From: Desulfuromonadales bacterium | GTDB taxonomy: Bacteria; Desulfobacterota; Desulfuromonadia; Desulfuromonadales; JACZKF01 | DNA: 32,302 nt | NCBI GenBank assembly: GCA_029289095.1 | Contig: JARFUG010000018.1 | Coordinates: forward strand, 18,774-51,075 | Reading direction: 5' to 3' | Shown here: piece after piece, positions 7,601 to 17,737 of the stretch | Position numbering within the stretch: position 1 is the stretch's first letter | Layout of the letters: each line of letters starts with the position of its first letter | Notes under the pieces: model-generated | What the model saw: the letters and a program-made list of their open reading frames with translations, nothing else | Told to the model about the DNA's origin: nothing | Database searches by the model: none | Translations under genes and position numbers: made by a program

Positions 7601-9109
7601 ATGAGGAAGCGCTCTGAGAGGGGCAAATCGGAGATCTTGCGGGATCGGCTGATCGGCCTGGGCGAGCGCTCCTTCCGGAAAAATTACTATCCCGAACTGC
7701 AGAGCAGGCTCGATGAGCTTGAGCGTTTCCGCGCCCTTCTCGACCACACCCACGATCTGATCCTTCTGGCTCGCCTTCCCTCCTTTGAAATCGTCGATGT
7801 CAATCTGATGGCTTCGCGCCAACTCGGTCATGAAAATATCCGTGGAATCGCCCTCGAAGAGGTGATCAATCTGGAACACCTTCAATGGCCCGAGGAGGGG
7901 TGTCTGGACGGGTTGCTCACGACGGTCATGTGCCGCTCCGACGGGACGAGTTTCCCCGTGGAGATGACTCTTTGCGTCGATCGCTTCGATGACGACTCGT
8001 ATATCCTGGTCGTCGCCCGGGACATCAGTGAACGCCTGCGGGCGGAGGAAAGCCTCAGACGCGCGCTGGCGTCTGCGCAAGAAGAACGGGACAAAATCGA
8101 TGCCATCGTCAGTTCGGTGGCAGATGGCCTGCTGGTGGCTGATCCCGCCGGACGGATCCTGCTTCTCAACGCCGCCGCCGAAGACCTTCTTGAGATCGAT
8201 GCCGAAGAAGTTCTCGGCCGTCCGATCGAGGATGTCCTGATTGAGATATGCGGAGAGGCGATCCCTATGCTGCAGAACGGATCCCGCGATCTTGTATTGA
8301 ACACGGCCGCGGGCGGAACGCGAATTCTGCAGGCCCGCACTTCTCCGATCCGGCAACCTAGCGGCAAAGTTGCCGGAAGAGTCGTTTCGCTTCAGGACCG
8401 CACCCGCGACCGGCAGATCGATCAGATGAAGACCGAGTTCATTTCGACGGCCGCTCACGAACTTCGCACCCCCTTGACCTCGATCCAGGGGTTTTCCGAG
8501 CTCCTCCTCCTCCCGGGGCTGTCTGCATTGGAACAAAAGGAGTTTTTGAACTACATCCATGAAAAATCGGTGGCCCTCGGGCGTCTGATCAACGACCTGC
8601 TCGATATTGCCCGCATCGAAGCGGGCCAGGGGCTGAGACTCAATCGCCGTCTGTGGAGCGCCCGGGAGATCCTCAGTCAGGTGACGCCGCTGATGCGCAG
8701 CATCCGGACTCATCACTTTCAGGTCGTGCTGAACGATCCGAAGGCAAGGATTCGGGTCGATCGCGAGAAGATCGGTCAGGTGCTGGAAAATCTTCTGAGC
8801 AACGCCGTCAAATATTCCGCGCACGAGTCTCTGATCAGGTTGTGCGGCGAAAGCAGGGAAGATCGCTACCGCATATCGGTGAGCGATCAGGGGATCGGAA
8901 TGTCACCCGAGGCGATGGAACGTATCTTCGACAAGTTCTATCGCGTCGACACCTCCAACCGGGCGGTCGGAGGCATCGGTCTCGGCATGAGTATCGTCAG
9001 GAGCATCGTCGAGGCCCACGCAGGCACGATACGGGTCGAGAGTCGCCCCGGAATCGGGACGACGGTGACTTTCGATCTGCCTCTGGCCTCCGATGAGGAA
9101 GAGGTTTGA
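7601..9109 (+). CDS. Soluble PAS-PAS sensor histidine kinase
   Basis: The 502-residue kinase has no transmembrane helix. A short basic N-terminus and coiled coil (about 1-45) lead to a PAS domain (about 45-145), a second PAS domain (about 158-270) and the dimerisation/phosphoacceptor helix with AAHELRTPL, where His286 is the phosphorylation site. The ATPase domain follows (about 385-497) with the N box QVLENLLSNAVKYS, G1 DQGIGM and G2 GGIGLGMS. It should sense a cytoplasmic signal such as redox state or a ligand. No response regulator gene is next to it, so it is an orphan here. The ATG at 7601 is chosen because GGAGGG lies 7 bases before it; a TTG at 7574 is in frame but has no such site. 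Confidence 0.9.
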   Translation: MRKRSERGKSEILRDRLIGLGERSFRKNYYPELQSRLDELERFRALLDHTHDLILLARLPSFEIVDVNLMASRQLGHENIRGIALEEVINLEHLQWPEEGCLDGLLTTVMCRSDGTSFPVEMTLCVDRFDDDSYILVVARDISERLRAEESLRRALASAQEERDKIDAIVSSVADGLLVADPAGRILLLNAAAEDLLEIDAEEVLGRPIEDVLIEICGEAIPMLQNGSRDLVLNTAAGGTRILQARTSPIRQPSGKVAGRVVSLQDRTRDRQIDQMKTEFISTAAHELRTPLTSIQGFSELLLLPGLSALEQKEFLNYIHEKSVALGRLINDLLDIARIEAGQGLRLNRRLWSAREILSQVTPLMRSIRTHHFQVVLNDPKARIRVDREKIGQVLENLLSNAVKYSAHESLIRLCGESREDRYRISVSDQGIGMSPEAMERIFDKFYRVDTSNRAVGGIGLGMSIVRSIVEAHAGTIRVESRPGIGTTVTFDLPLASDEEEV

Positions 9110-9410
9110 ATCTGCATGACATGAGGAGCGCCGAAGACGAACTGCACGTGAAAACGGCGCCGCCTGCCGCACCGGTTTCATCCTGTTGTGCGCCTTGACT
9201 AATCCCGCCGAATTCATTACCCTACCTCACGCTGAGCAGCTTTCCCGCGAGCGAGAAATGCCCAGATGCAAGGCGCCTGACCGCCTCTCCCCCGCAGCCC
9301 CCTTCCGGGGTCGCCGCACCTCCTTCATGGGAGGTGGGAGGGCAGGCCCGATCCGCAGATGGGCGTTTTTTCGTCTGACTGCAATCTCCCGAAAGGAACC
9401 TCACGTTCAT
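9110..9410. other. Intergenic region between kinase and kdsB
   Basis: No gene is supported in these 301 bp. A perfect 7-bp hairpin CACCTCC/GGAGGTG lies at 9317-9336, followed by the terminator listed at 9346-9371. TTGACT at 9195-9200 with TACCCT 17 bp later is a poor promoter candidate. A frame open through this gap into kdsB lacks family similarity before 9411. Confidence 0.4.
9346..9371 (+). terminator. Rho-independent terminator before kdsB
   Basis: GCCC-G-ATC pairs with GATGGGC (7 bp with one bulged G) around a CGCA loop, and GTTTTTT follows. It lies 40 bp before the kdsB start and 240 bp after the kinase gene. It may end the kinase transcript or act as an attenuator for the Kdo operon. 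Confidence 0.5.
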
Positions 9411-10166
9411 ATGCGCGTCACCGCCATCATCCCCGCTCGCTACGCGTCGACCCGATTCCCGGGCAAGCCTCTTGCCGACATCCTTGGCAAACCGATGATC
9501 CAGAGGGTCTACGAAAGGACGGCCCTGTGCCGCGCCGTCGACCGGGTGATCGTCGCCACCGACGATGCGCGCATCGTCGAGGCGGTTCGCGCTTTCGGCG
9601 GGGAAGTGCAGATGACGCGTGACGATCATCCGACCGGCACCGACCGTCTGGCGGAGGTGGCCGAGCGCATCGATGCCGAACTGGTCGTGAACGTTCAGGG
9701 GGACGAACCCCTCATCGATCCGCGGATGATCGAGGCGGCGGTGGCTCCCTTGCGCGAAGACGCCGCCATCCCCATGGGGACGTTGAAGTCCCCAATCTCC
9801 ACGGTGGAGGAGTTCGCGAACCCCAATGTCGTCAAGGTGACGACCGATCTTCGTGGTTTCGCCCTAACCTTCTCCCGGGCATCCATCCCCTGCCCGAGGG
9901 ACATCGATGTTTCCGATTTCATCCGGCGTGGAGGGGCGTTCAAGCACATCGGGCTATACGTCTATCGGCGCGATTTCCTCCTGGCCTATCCGCGTCTTCC
10001 CCTCACCCCGCTGGAGGAGTTGGAGAAGCTCGAACAACTGCGCGCTCTGGAGCATGGCTACCGCATCCGGGTCGTTGCGACGGACCTCGTCTCGCAGGGG
10101 GTCGATACTCCCGAAGACCTGAATCATGTCAGAGCCTCGCTTCAGCGTTGTGGCGACGGATTTTGA
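9411..10166 (+). CDS. kdsB: CMP-Kdo synthetase (3-deoxy-manno-octulosonate cytidylyltransferase)
   Basis: KdsB joins CTP and Kdo to make CMP-Kdo in the cytoplasm, the activated sugar for LPS inner core. The 251-residue product begins [16 protein letters not shown], the family's nucleotide-binding start, and has the motifs [15 protein letters not shown] and [13 protein letters not shown], which hold the substrate and Mg. Length is normal (about 245-260). The upstream frame is open to 9186, but the conserved N-terminus fixes the ATG at 9411. A GAAAGGA site lies about 13 bases before it, slightly far. The next gene, pyrG, makes its CTP substrate. Confidence 0.95.
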   Translation: MRVTAIIPARYASTRFPGKPLADILGKPMIQRVYERTALCRAVDRVIVATDDARIVEAVRAFGGEVQMTRDDHPTGTDRLAEVAERIDAELVVNVQGDEPLIDPRMIEAAVAPLREDAAIPMGTLKSPISTVEEFANPNVVKVTTDLRGFALTFSRASIPCPRDIDVSDFIRRGGAFKHIGLYVYRRDFLLAYPRLPLTPLEELEKLEQLRALEHGYRIRVVATDLVSQGVDTPEDLNHVRASLQRCGDGF

Positions 10167-10194
10167 TCTTCCCTTTTGGGCTTCGCAGATGTAG

Positions 10195-11862
<1,668 letters not shown>

Positions 11863-11867
11863 ATCAA

Positions 11868-12692
11868 ATGATACGTGAAGTCTGCGCCGGCTCCGTCACC
11901 TTCGGCGGAAGGCGCCCCCTGGTACTGATTGCCGGCCCCTGTGTCGTCGAGGAAGAGAAGCTCACCTTTCGCATCGCCGAATATCTCAAGAGGCTGACGG
12001 AAGAGTTGGGGATCGGTTTCGTCTTCAAGGCTTCTTACGACAAGGCGAACCGCACCTCGGTCACAAGCTACCGGGGGCAGGGGATGGAGGAAGGGCTTCG
12101 CATCCTGGCCCGGATCAAGCGCGAGCTCGACGTCCCTGTCGTCTCGGACATCCACGACATCTCCCAGGTGGAGCGTGCCGCCGAAGTCCTTGATATTCTT
12201 CAGATCCCCGCTTTTCTTTCGAGGCAGACCGATCTGCTGATCGCCGCGGGGAAGACCGGCCGGATCGTCAATGTGAAGAAGGGGCAGTTTCTCGCCCCCT
12301 GGGACATGAGAAATGCCGTCGGCAAGATCGAGTCGACGGGCAATCATCACATCCTTCTGACCGAGCGCGGCGCCTCCTTCGGCTACAACAACCTTGTGGT
12401 CGACATGCGATCGCTGCCGATCATGCGCGAGACCGGCTGCCCTGTCATATTCGATGCCACGCACGCCGTTCAACTTCCCGGAGGAGCCGGCACCTCCTCA
12501 GGAGGGCAGCGTCAGTTCGTCGGAGCCCTCTCCCGCGCTGCCGTCGCCACGGGGATCGACGGCCTTTTCTGGGAGGTGCACGAAGACCCGGAAAGAGCCC
12601 TGTGCGACGGCCCCAACTCCCTCTACCTGAAGGATCTTCGGGGAATGCTCGAGCAGGTGATGGCGATCGATGCAATTGTAAAAAAAGGATGA
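11868..12692 (+). CDS. kdsA: Kdo-8-phosphate synthase
   Basis: KdsA condenses arabinose 5-phosphate with phosphoenolpyruvate to form Kdo-8-phosphate. The 274-residue protein shows IAGPCVVE near the start, KASYDKANRTS, the SDIHD motif and the GNHHILLTERG loop. Cys25 in the GPC motif matches the metal ligand of the metal-dependent class; E. coli KdsA has Asn there. So a metal-dependent enzyme is inferred. It follows pyrG closely and is likely co-transcribed. Its last codons and stop (TGA 12690-12692) overlap the first unit of the heptamer element at 12685. Confidence 0.95.
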   Translation: MIREVCAGSVTFGGRRPLVLIAGPCVVEEEKLTFRIAEYLKRLTEELGIGFVFKASYDKANRTSVTSYRGQGMEEGLRILARIKRELDVPVVSDIHDISQVERAAEVLDILQIPAFLSRQTDLLIAAGKTGRIVNVKKGQFLAPWDMRNAVGKIESTGNHHILLTERGASFGYNNLVVDMRSLPIMRETGCPVIFDATHAVQLPGGAGTSSGGQRQFVGALSRAAVATGIDGLFWEVHEDPERALCDGPNSLYLKDLRGMLEQVMAIDAIVKKG

Positions 12693-12758
12693 AGGATAAA
12701 GGTTAAAGGGATAAGGACGTTTTCCTTCCACCTTTATCCTTTCACCTTATACCTGAGG
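12685..12758. repeat. Heptamer cruciform: five AAGGnnn then five CCTnnnn
   Basis: The left arm is AAGGATG, AAGGATA, AAGGTTA, AAGGGAT, AAGGACG (12685-12719). After four bases comes the right arm CCTTCCA, CCTTTAT, CCTTTCA, CCTTATA, CCTGAGG (12724-12758). Both arms keep a strict 7-bp step with a fixed AAGG or CCTT part and three free bases. The arms can pair into a long imperfect hairpin in the kdsA-kdsD gap. The final GAGG lies 5 bases before the kdsD ATG and probably serves as its ribosome site. Confidence 0.95.
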
Positions 12759-12763
12759 TTTCT

Positions 12764-13726
12764 ATGATCAACACAGCAAAACGCGTACTTCAGATCGAGG
12801 CCGAGGCGGTTCTGGCGTTGGCCGAGCGGATCAACGGCGACTTCGAGCGAGCCGTGGAGATGATCCTTTCCTGTCAGGGGAGGGTGGTAATCACCGGCAT
12901 GGGCAAATCGGGCCTGATCTGTCAGAAGATCGCCTCCACAATGGCCTCCACCGGGACACCGACCCTCTTTCTGCATCCGGCCGAGGGAATTCACGGCGAT
13001 CTGGGAATGCTGATGAAAGGGGACGTGGTCATCGCCGTTTCCAACTCCGGAACGACCGAGGAAATCGTGCGGATTCTGCCCGTGATCAAGCGCATGGGGC
13101 TTCCGCTCATCGCCATGGCCGGCAACCCCGCAAGCCCCCTTGCACGTGCAGGCGACGTTTTTCTCGACATCTCCGTGCGGGAAGAGGCCTGCCCCCTGGG
13201 GCTCGCCCCCACGGCCAGCACCACCGTGACCCTCGCCCTCGGCGACGCCCTGGCCGTCGCTCTTCTGGAGCGCCGCGGCTTTCGGGAAGAAGACTTCGCT
13301 CTTTTTCATCCGGGCGGCGCTCTCGGACGCAAGCTGCTGCTGCGTGTGGAAGACCTGATGCACTCGGGGCGCGACATCCCCATGGTCGATGAGCACACGC
13401 CGCTCAAGGTCGCCCTCTTCGAGATCACCAGCAAGAAGCTCGGAATCACCGGAGTGCGCGACGCCTCCGGAGCGCTGATCGGGGTCTTCACCGACGGAGA
13501 CCTGAGGCGATCTCTGGAGAAGGGATTCGAGGTCCTGGAGTCTCCCATCGGCAAGCTCATCACCCGCAATCCCAAGCGCATACTGCGCTCGAATCTTGCG
13601 GCCAAGGCCCTGCAGTTGATGGAGACCCACACAATCACCTCCCTCTTCGTTTTTGAGGAGGATCAGGCGCAGATTCCGGTCGGCATTATTCACATGCACG
13701 ATCTGCTCAAGGCGGGGGTGGTTTGA
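12764..13726 (+). CDS. kdsD: Arabinose-5-phosphate isomerase
   Basis: KdsD interconverts ribulose 5-phosphate and arabinose 5-phosphate, the first step of Kdo synthesis. The 320 residues hold a SIS sugar-isomerase domain (about 40-175; GMGKSG, SNSGTTEE and the HPGGALGRKL end) and two CBS domains (about 205-320). The CBS pair may give control by a nucleotide or CMP-Kdo. It follows kdsA after the heptamer element, and the stop overlaps the kdsC start by one base. Size and order match known family members. Confidence 0.95.
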   Translation: MINTAKRVLQIEAEAVLALAERINGDFERAVEMILSCQGRVVITGMGKSGLICQKIASTMASTGTPTLFLHPAEGIHGDLGMLMKGDVVIAVSNSGTTEEIVRILPVIKRMGLPLIAMAGNPASPLARAGDVFLDISVREEACPLGLAPTASTTVTLALGDALAVALLERRGFREEDFALFHPGGALGRKLLLRVEDLMHSGRDIPMVDEHTPLKVALFEITSKKLGITGVRDASGALIGVFTDGDLRRSLEKGFEVLESPIGKLITRNPKRILRSNLAAKALQLMETHTITSLFVFEEDQAQIPVGIIHMHDLLKAGVV

Positions 13727-14244
13727 TGCAGGAGAAACTCAGGCGGTTGAAGTTGCTGCTGCTCGACGTCGACGGCGTGATGACCGACGGACGTATCGTC
13801 TACAATGCCGACGGAGTGGAGACCAAGGCCTTCGACGTCAAGGACGGACATGGCCTGAAGATGCTGCAGCGCGCCGGTCTGCAGATTGGAATCATCACCG
13901 GCCGCACCTCTGAGGTCACCCGGGTGCGGGCCGACGAACTCGGCATCGATCTGGTGATCCAGGGGGCCAAGGAGAAGCTTCCGCGTTACCAGGAGGTGAT
14001 ATCGCGCCTTGGCCTGTGTGATGAAGAGGTCGCATACGTCGGAGACGACCTGATCGACCTTCCAGTTCTGCGAAGAGTCGGGTTTTCGGCTACCGTTGCG
14101 GACGCGGTCGAGGAGATCAAGCCTCACGTCCACTACATCACCCGCCGTCCCGGAGGGCGCGGCGCGGTGAGGGAAGTGTGCGATTTCATTCTGCGTACAA
14201 GCGGCAGATGGGAGGATGTCACGGCACGGTATTTCGAAGGATGA
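13726..14244 (+). CDS. kdsC: Kdo-8-phosphate phosphatase
   Basis: KdsC removes phosphate from Kdo-8-phosphate to give free Kdo. It is a 172-residue HAD-family protein of the tetramer-forming cap-less type. Asp14 and Asp16 in LLDVDGVMTDG are the nucleophile and acid, and YVGDDLIDLPVL carries the Mg-binding acidic pair. The ATG overlaps the kdsD stop (TGATG), so translation is coupled. With kdsB, kdsA and kdsD it completes the Kdo pathway in this block. Confidence 0.95.
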   Translation: MQEKLRRLKLLLLDVDGVMTDGRIVYNADGVETKAFDVKDGHGLKMLQRAGLQIGIITGRTSEVTRVRADELGIDLVIQGAKEKLPRYQEVISRLGLCDEEVAYVGDDLIDLPVLRRVGFSATVADAVEEIKPHVHYITRRPGGRGAVREVCDFILRTSGRWEDVTARYFEG

Positions 14245-14284
14245 AGGTCCTTTTCAAATCTCGTGCCAAGAAAATAGAATCGCC

Positions 14285-14313
14285 TTTACACGCCGGATGG
14301 CCAGTGGTATACT
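14285..14313 (+). promoter_or_regulatory. Strong sigma-70 promoter before lptC
   Basis: TTTACA (14285-14290) and TATACT (14308-14313) are each 5 of 6 matches to consensus with a 17-bp spacer. A TGG extension directly precedes the -10. The site lies in the 79-bp gap after kdsC. The predicted start near 14320 is only about four bases before the lptC ATG at 14324. Confidence 0.65.
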
Positions 14314-14323
14314 GAGTCCGCTT

Positions 14324-14902
14324 ATGTTTGAAAGACTCTCCATCCGTCATCTTCTGGGTCTTGCCATCCTCATCCTTTCCGGGGTACTGGTTGCAGCTAT
14401 TGTGATCAACCAGCGCGAGAGGGTTTCCGAGGAGACCATAGCCACCCTCCCCAAAGATGTCGATCTCGTTCTTCACGAGATCCACTACACGGAGACCCGC
14501 GACGGGATTCGACGCTGGACTCTGCTGGCCGATTCCGCGCAGCACATGGTGGGCGACGGCGTGACGCACATCGAAAACATCCGCATGACCTTCTTCGATC
14601 TCGAAGGTCACGGCGATGTTCTCCTGACGGCGCGAGAGGGAGCCTTTTATTCGGAGGTGGGCGAGGTCGAGGTTTTTGGAGACGTGGTGCTCGTGAGTCC
14701 TGCAGGCTATTCTTTCTACACCGACCGCGCCCGCTTCTACGATTCCGAGGCGCAGATCCGCAGCGAGGAGCCGGTGCGAATCGTCTCGGAGACGATGGAG
14801 CTGACGGGCAAGGGGATGCGACTCAGTCTTCGTGACCACACGTTTGTTCTGCTCGACGACATCAAGGGACGCTGGAGCACGGAAAAGGGGGACAAAAGGT
14901 GA
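14324..14902 (+). CDS. lptC: LPS export protein LptC
   Basis: LptC is the inner-membrane, periplasm-facing part of the LPS transport bridge and hands LPS from LptBFG to LptA. The 192-residue product has one N-terminal transmembrane helix (about 10-30) and a beta-rich domain with EIHYTETRDGIRRWTLLAD and alternating strands, the OstA-like jellyroll pattern. The frame is open further up, but the ATG at 14324 starts just before the membrane helix. There is no good Shine-Dalgarno, and the promoter at 14285-14313 would give an almost leaderless message. The stop overlaps lptA by 4 bp. Symbol is from fold pattern plus position before lptA and lptB. Confidence 0.85.
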   Translation: MFERLSIRHLLGLAILILSGVLVAAIVINQRERVSEETIATLPKDVDLVLHEIHYTETRDGIRRWTLLADSAQHMVGDGVTHIENIRMTFFDLEGHGDVLLTAREGAFYSEVGEVEVFGDVVLVSPAGYSFYTDRARFYDSEAQIRSEEPVRIVSETMELTGKGMRLSLRDHTFVLLDDIKGRWSTEKGDKR

Positions 14903-15381
14903 AGCTCCCCATTCTGTTTTTTCTTCTCGTCATGATCAGCGGGCCTGCTCTTGCACAGACGGGGGCCGATAAGTTTCAGCGCGATCTTCCGGTCGACGTT
15001 GCCGCCGATCGTCTGGAGGTCGAGGACGTCACCGGGCGGGTGAATTTCATCGGCCGGGTCGTCGCAACCCAGGGGGATTTGACGATCTATTCAAACCGGA
15101 TGACGCTTTTTCTGCACCCCGAAAGCCGTGATGTCGAGCGTGTCGAAGCCGTGGGAAACGTGCGCATCGTGCAAGGCGAGCGAGTCGCCACCGGGGATCG
15201 CGGCGTTTTTTTTCGCCATGAGGCCAGGATCGTCCTCACCGGCGCCCCCCGGGTCCACCAGGGCGACGATTTCATCTCCGGCGAGGAGATCATCGTCTTT
15301 CTCGAAGAGGAGCGCAGCGTCGTGCGCGGCAGCGGCGATGAGAGGGTGAGGGCCGTTTTCCATCCCAAGGGCGATCGTTGA
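14899..15381 (+). CDS. lptA: Periplasmic LPS-binding protein LptA
   Basis: LptA forms the periplasmic bridge that carries LPS to the outer membrane. The 160-residue precursor has a signal peptide (about 1-20, ending PALAQ) and an OstA domain of repeated short beta strands ([16 protein letters not shown], then [11 protein letters not shown]). The start is GTG within a GTGA overlap with lptC. An in-frame TGATG junction with lptB follows, so lptC, lptA and lptB are translationally coupled. Confidence 0.9.
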   Translation: MKLPILFFLLVMISGPALAQTGADKFQRDLPVDVAADRLEVEDVTGRVNFIGRVVATQGDLTIYSNRMTLFLHPESRDVERVEAVGNVRIVQGERVATGDRGVFFRHEARIVLTGAPRVHQGDDFISGEEIIVFLEEERSVVRGSGDERVRAVFHPKGDR

Positions 15382-16106
15382 TGGAACGTCGACTGACCGC
15401 CGAAGGGCTCTGCAAATCGTACAAGGGGCGCCGCGTTGTGCACCAGGTCGATCTCTCCGTCTCCTCCGGCGAGGTCATCGGGCTTCTCGGACCCAACGGA
15501 GCGGGAAAGACGACCTCCTTTTACATGGTGGTCGGCCTGATCCGCCCGGACAGCGGTCGCGTCCTTCTGGACGGGCGCGACATCACGGCTCTGCCGATGT
15601 ATCAGAGAGCGCGGGCAGGGATCAGTTATCTGGCACAGGAAGCATCGGTTTTTCGCAAGCTGACCGTTGAGCAGAACCTCCTGGCGATTCTCGAGACGAT
15701 GGGGACCTCCAACAGGGAGCGGCAACTGAAAAAAGACGAACTTCTTGAGGAGTTTCGACTCACTCATGTCGCACGCTCCTACGGTTACGCCCTTTCCGGG
15801 GGGGAGCGGCGACGGGTCGAAATCGCCCGGGCGCTGGTGACCGAACCGTCCTTCATCCTTCTCGACGAGCCGTTCGCGGGGATCGATCCCATTGCCGTCA
15901 TGGATATTCAGAACATCATCGCCGAACTCAGGGAACGCAATATCGGCATTCTGATATCGGATCACAACGTGCGTGAGACCCTCGTGGTGTGCGACCAGGC
16001 GTACATCCTCAACCAGGGGGAAATTCTGGAGTTCGGCGAACCCGCTCAGGTAGCCGCCAGTCCCCGGGCCAGGGAGATCTATCTGGGAGAGAAGTTCAGA
16101 CTTTAA
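15381..16106 (+). CDS. lptB: LPS export ATPase LptB
   Basis: LptB is the cytoplasmic ATPase of the LptB2FG complex that extracts LPS from the inner membrane. The 241-residue protein has Walker [10 protein letters not shown] at 37-45, the signature [15 protein letters not shown] and Walker [13 protein letters not shown], with the switch His in SDHNVRE. The sequence [13 protein letters not shown] is highly typical of LptB. LptF and LptG are not in the window. The ATG overlaps the lptA stop; a TTG three bases upstream is less likely. Confidence 0.96.
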   Translation: MERRLTAEGLCKSYKGRRVVHQVDLSVSSGEVIGLLGPNGAGKTTSFYMVVGLIRPDSGRVLLDGRDITALPMYQRARAGISYLAQEASVFRKLTVEQNLLAILETMGTSNRERQLKKDELLEEFRLTHVARSYGYALSGGERRRVEIARALVTEPSFILLDEPFAGIDPIAVMDIQNIIAELRERNIGILISDHNVRETLVVCDQAYILNQGEILEFGEPAQVAASPRAREIYLGEKFRL

Positions 16107-16133
16107 GTTCGGTGGCGGCGCCTGGCAACTCAT

Positions 16134-16175
16134 CCAGTCACCAGTCATCAGTCACTAGTCACCAGCTACTGACCA
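16134..16175. repeat. Heptamer array before rpoN
   Basis: Six units in a strict 7-bp step: CCAGTCA, CCAGTCA, TCAGTCA, CTAGTCA, CCAGCTA, CTGACCA. The last unit is inverted in sense: GTCA at 16159-16161 region can pair with TGAC at 16170-16173. It fills the 87-bp gap between lptB and rpoN. Confidence 0.85.
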
Positions 16176-16193
16176 AACACGCGATAGGACAGA

Positions 16194-17636
16194 ATGGCTC
16201 TGGAAATCCGCCAACAACTGAAGCTCAGCCAGCAGTTGGTCATGACGCCCCAACTGCAGCAGGCGATCAAGCTCCTTCAGCTCTCACGCATGGAGCTCGT
16301 CGATGTCGTTACCCAGGAACTGGAGGAAAATCCCGTTCTGGAAGAGGCCACAGACGTCTCCGAAGAAAAGGAAGAGTTCGTCGAACTCGCAGGGGAGGAG
16401 CTTCCTCCTTCCGAGGAGGTCAAGGAGTTGAAGGGGGAGAGCGAGGGGCTCGACGATATCGACTGGCAGACCTATCTCGAGGGTTACAACCTGGGGGGGT
16501 CGGTCGCCGACTCCTACGAGGACGAAGACGACCGCCCTTCGTATGAAAACCTGCTGACCAAACGCGGCACACTGACCGATCATCTGCTATGGCAGCTCAA
16601 CCTGTCTCCAATCAGGGAAGGCGATCGCGCCATCGCCGCCGAGATCATCGGCAACATCGACGAAGACGGTTATCTCCGGGCGAATCTGGAAGAAATCGCG
16701 TCGGGGATCGGGGTCGATCCCCAAAGGGTTGCCGAGATCCTCGCTGCCGTCCAGGACTTCGATCCGCCGGGGGTCGGTTCGCGCAATCTCCAGGAGTGCC
16801 TCCTGAAGCAGGTCAGGATTCTCGGGATGGAGGGGAGCCTGGTGGAGGCGATTCTATGCGATCATCTCGGCGAGCTCGAAAGCCGCAAGTACCAGTTTAT
16901 CGCCAAGGCCCGGGGGGTCACCCTGGAGGAGGTCCTCGAGGCGGCGAAGGTGATCAGCGGTCTCGATCCGCGTCCGGGGCGTCCCTACAGCTCCGAAGAG
17001 ATCCACTACATCGTCCCCGACATTTTCGTGCACAAGATCGGCGACGAATACCTCGTTGTCCTCAACGACGAGGGTCTGCCCAACTTGCGCATCAATTCAT
17101 TCTACAGAAACACCCTGGCCACTGGAGCCGACGGGGATGCGAAAGCCGGCGAGTATATCCAGGAGAAACTGCGCGGAGCGGTCTGGCTGATCAAGAGCAT
17201 CCATCAGCGCCAGCGCACCATCTATCGCGTCACCAAGAGCATCGTCAAGTTCCAGCGCGAGTTCTTCGACAAGGGGATCGAATATCTCAAGCCCCTGGTC
17301 CTGCGGGATGTCGCCGAGGACATCGAGATGCACGAATCGACCATCAGCCGCGTCACGACCAACAAGTACGTGCAGACGCCCCAGGGTCTTTATGAACTGA
17401 AATTTTTCTTCAACAGCAGCATCAACACCACTGAGGGCGACTCCCGGGCCTCCGAAAGCGTCAAGAGCAAGATCAAGGAGGTGATTGCGGGGGAGAACCG
17501 CAAAAAACCGTACTCCGACCAGAAGATCGTGGAGATCCTGCGCGGTCATGGCATCGATATCGCACGGCGCACGGTCACCAAATACCGCGAAATGCTAGGT
17601 CTCGGTTCATCGACCGAAAGAAAACGCTTTTTCTGA
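16194..17636 (+). CDS. rpoN: RNA polymerase sigma-54 factor
   Basis: RpoN directs RNA polymerase to -24/-12 promoters and needs an AAA+ activator. The 480 residues show region I rich in Gln and Leu (about 1-50; RQQLKLSQQLVMTPQLQQ), an acidic region II (about 50-115), the core-binding domain, the helix-turn-helix (DIEMHESTISRVTTNKYVQ) and the RpoN box ARRTVTKYRE at 457-466 that reads the -24 element. All key parts are intact. It lies between lptB and hpf, the usual order in proteobacteria. AGGA is 5 bases before the ATG. Confidence 0.97.
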   Translation: MALEIRQQLKLSQQLVMTPQLQQAIKLLQLSRMELVDVVTQELEENPVLEEATDVSEEKEEFVELAGEELPPSEEVKELKGESEGLDDIDWQTYLEGYNLGGSVADSYEDEDDRPSYENLLTKRGTLTDHLLWQLNLSPIREGDRAIAAEIIGNIDEDGYLRANLEEIASGIGVDPQRVAEILAAVQDFDPPGVGSRNLQECLLKQVRILGMEGSLVEAILCDHLGELESRKYQFIAKARGVTLEEVLEAAKVISGLDPRPGRPYSSEEIHYIVPDIFVHKIGDEYLVVLNDEGLPNLRINSFYRNTLATGADGDAKAGEYIQEKLRGAVWLIKSIHQRQRTIYRVTKSIVKFQREFFDKGIEYLKPLVLRDVAEDIEMHESTISRVTTNKYVQTPQGLYELKFFFNSSINTTEGDSRASESVKSKIKEVIAGENRKKPYSDQKIVEILRGHGIDIARRTVTKYREMLGLGSSTERKRFF

Positions 17637-17676
17637 TATCCGGCATCAACCTGTGGCCAACTTGCGCCAAGGTCGT

Positions 17677-17715
17677 TATAATTTATTTACGAGACCATCC
17701 CCCGGCAGCGGGGGA
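17677..17715 (+). promoter_or_regulatory. -10 box and leader hairpin before hpf
   Basis: A perfect TATAAT lies at 17677-17682, with no good -35 at 16-18 bp. After it a perfect 7-bp hairpin TCCCCCG/CGGGGGA with a GCAG loop covers 17698-17715, ending 9 bases before the AGGAGG of hpf. No T-run follows directly, so it is more likely a leader structure than a terminator. Confidence 0.45.
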
Positions 17716-17737
17716 CTCATTTTCAGGAGGTTTATTT

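Noticed and set aside
7466-8824. A 452-residue open frame on the minus strand
   Set aside because: It is antisense to the histidine kinase and lacks any recognisable motif.
9186-9410. N-terminal extension of kdsB
   Set aside because: The family start motif lies at 9411, and the extension crosses a terminator hairpin.
17654-17670. Sigma-54 promoter before hpf (TGGCCAACTTGC)
   Set aside because: Only 7 bases lie between GG and GC where 10 are required; the next GC gives 9.
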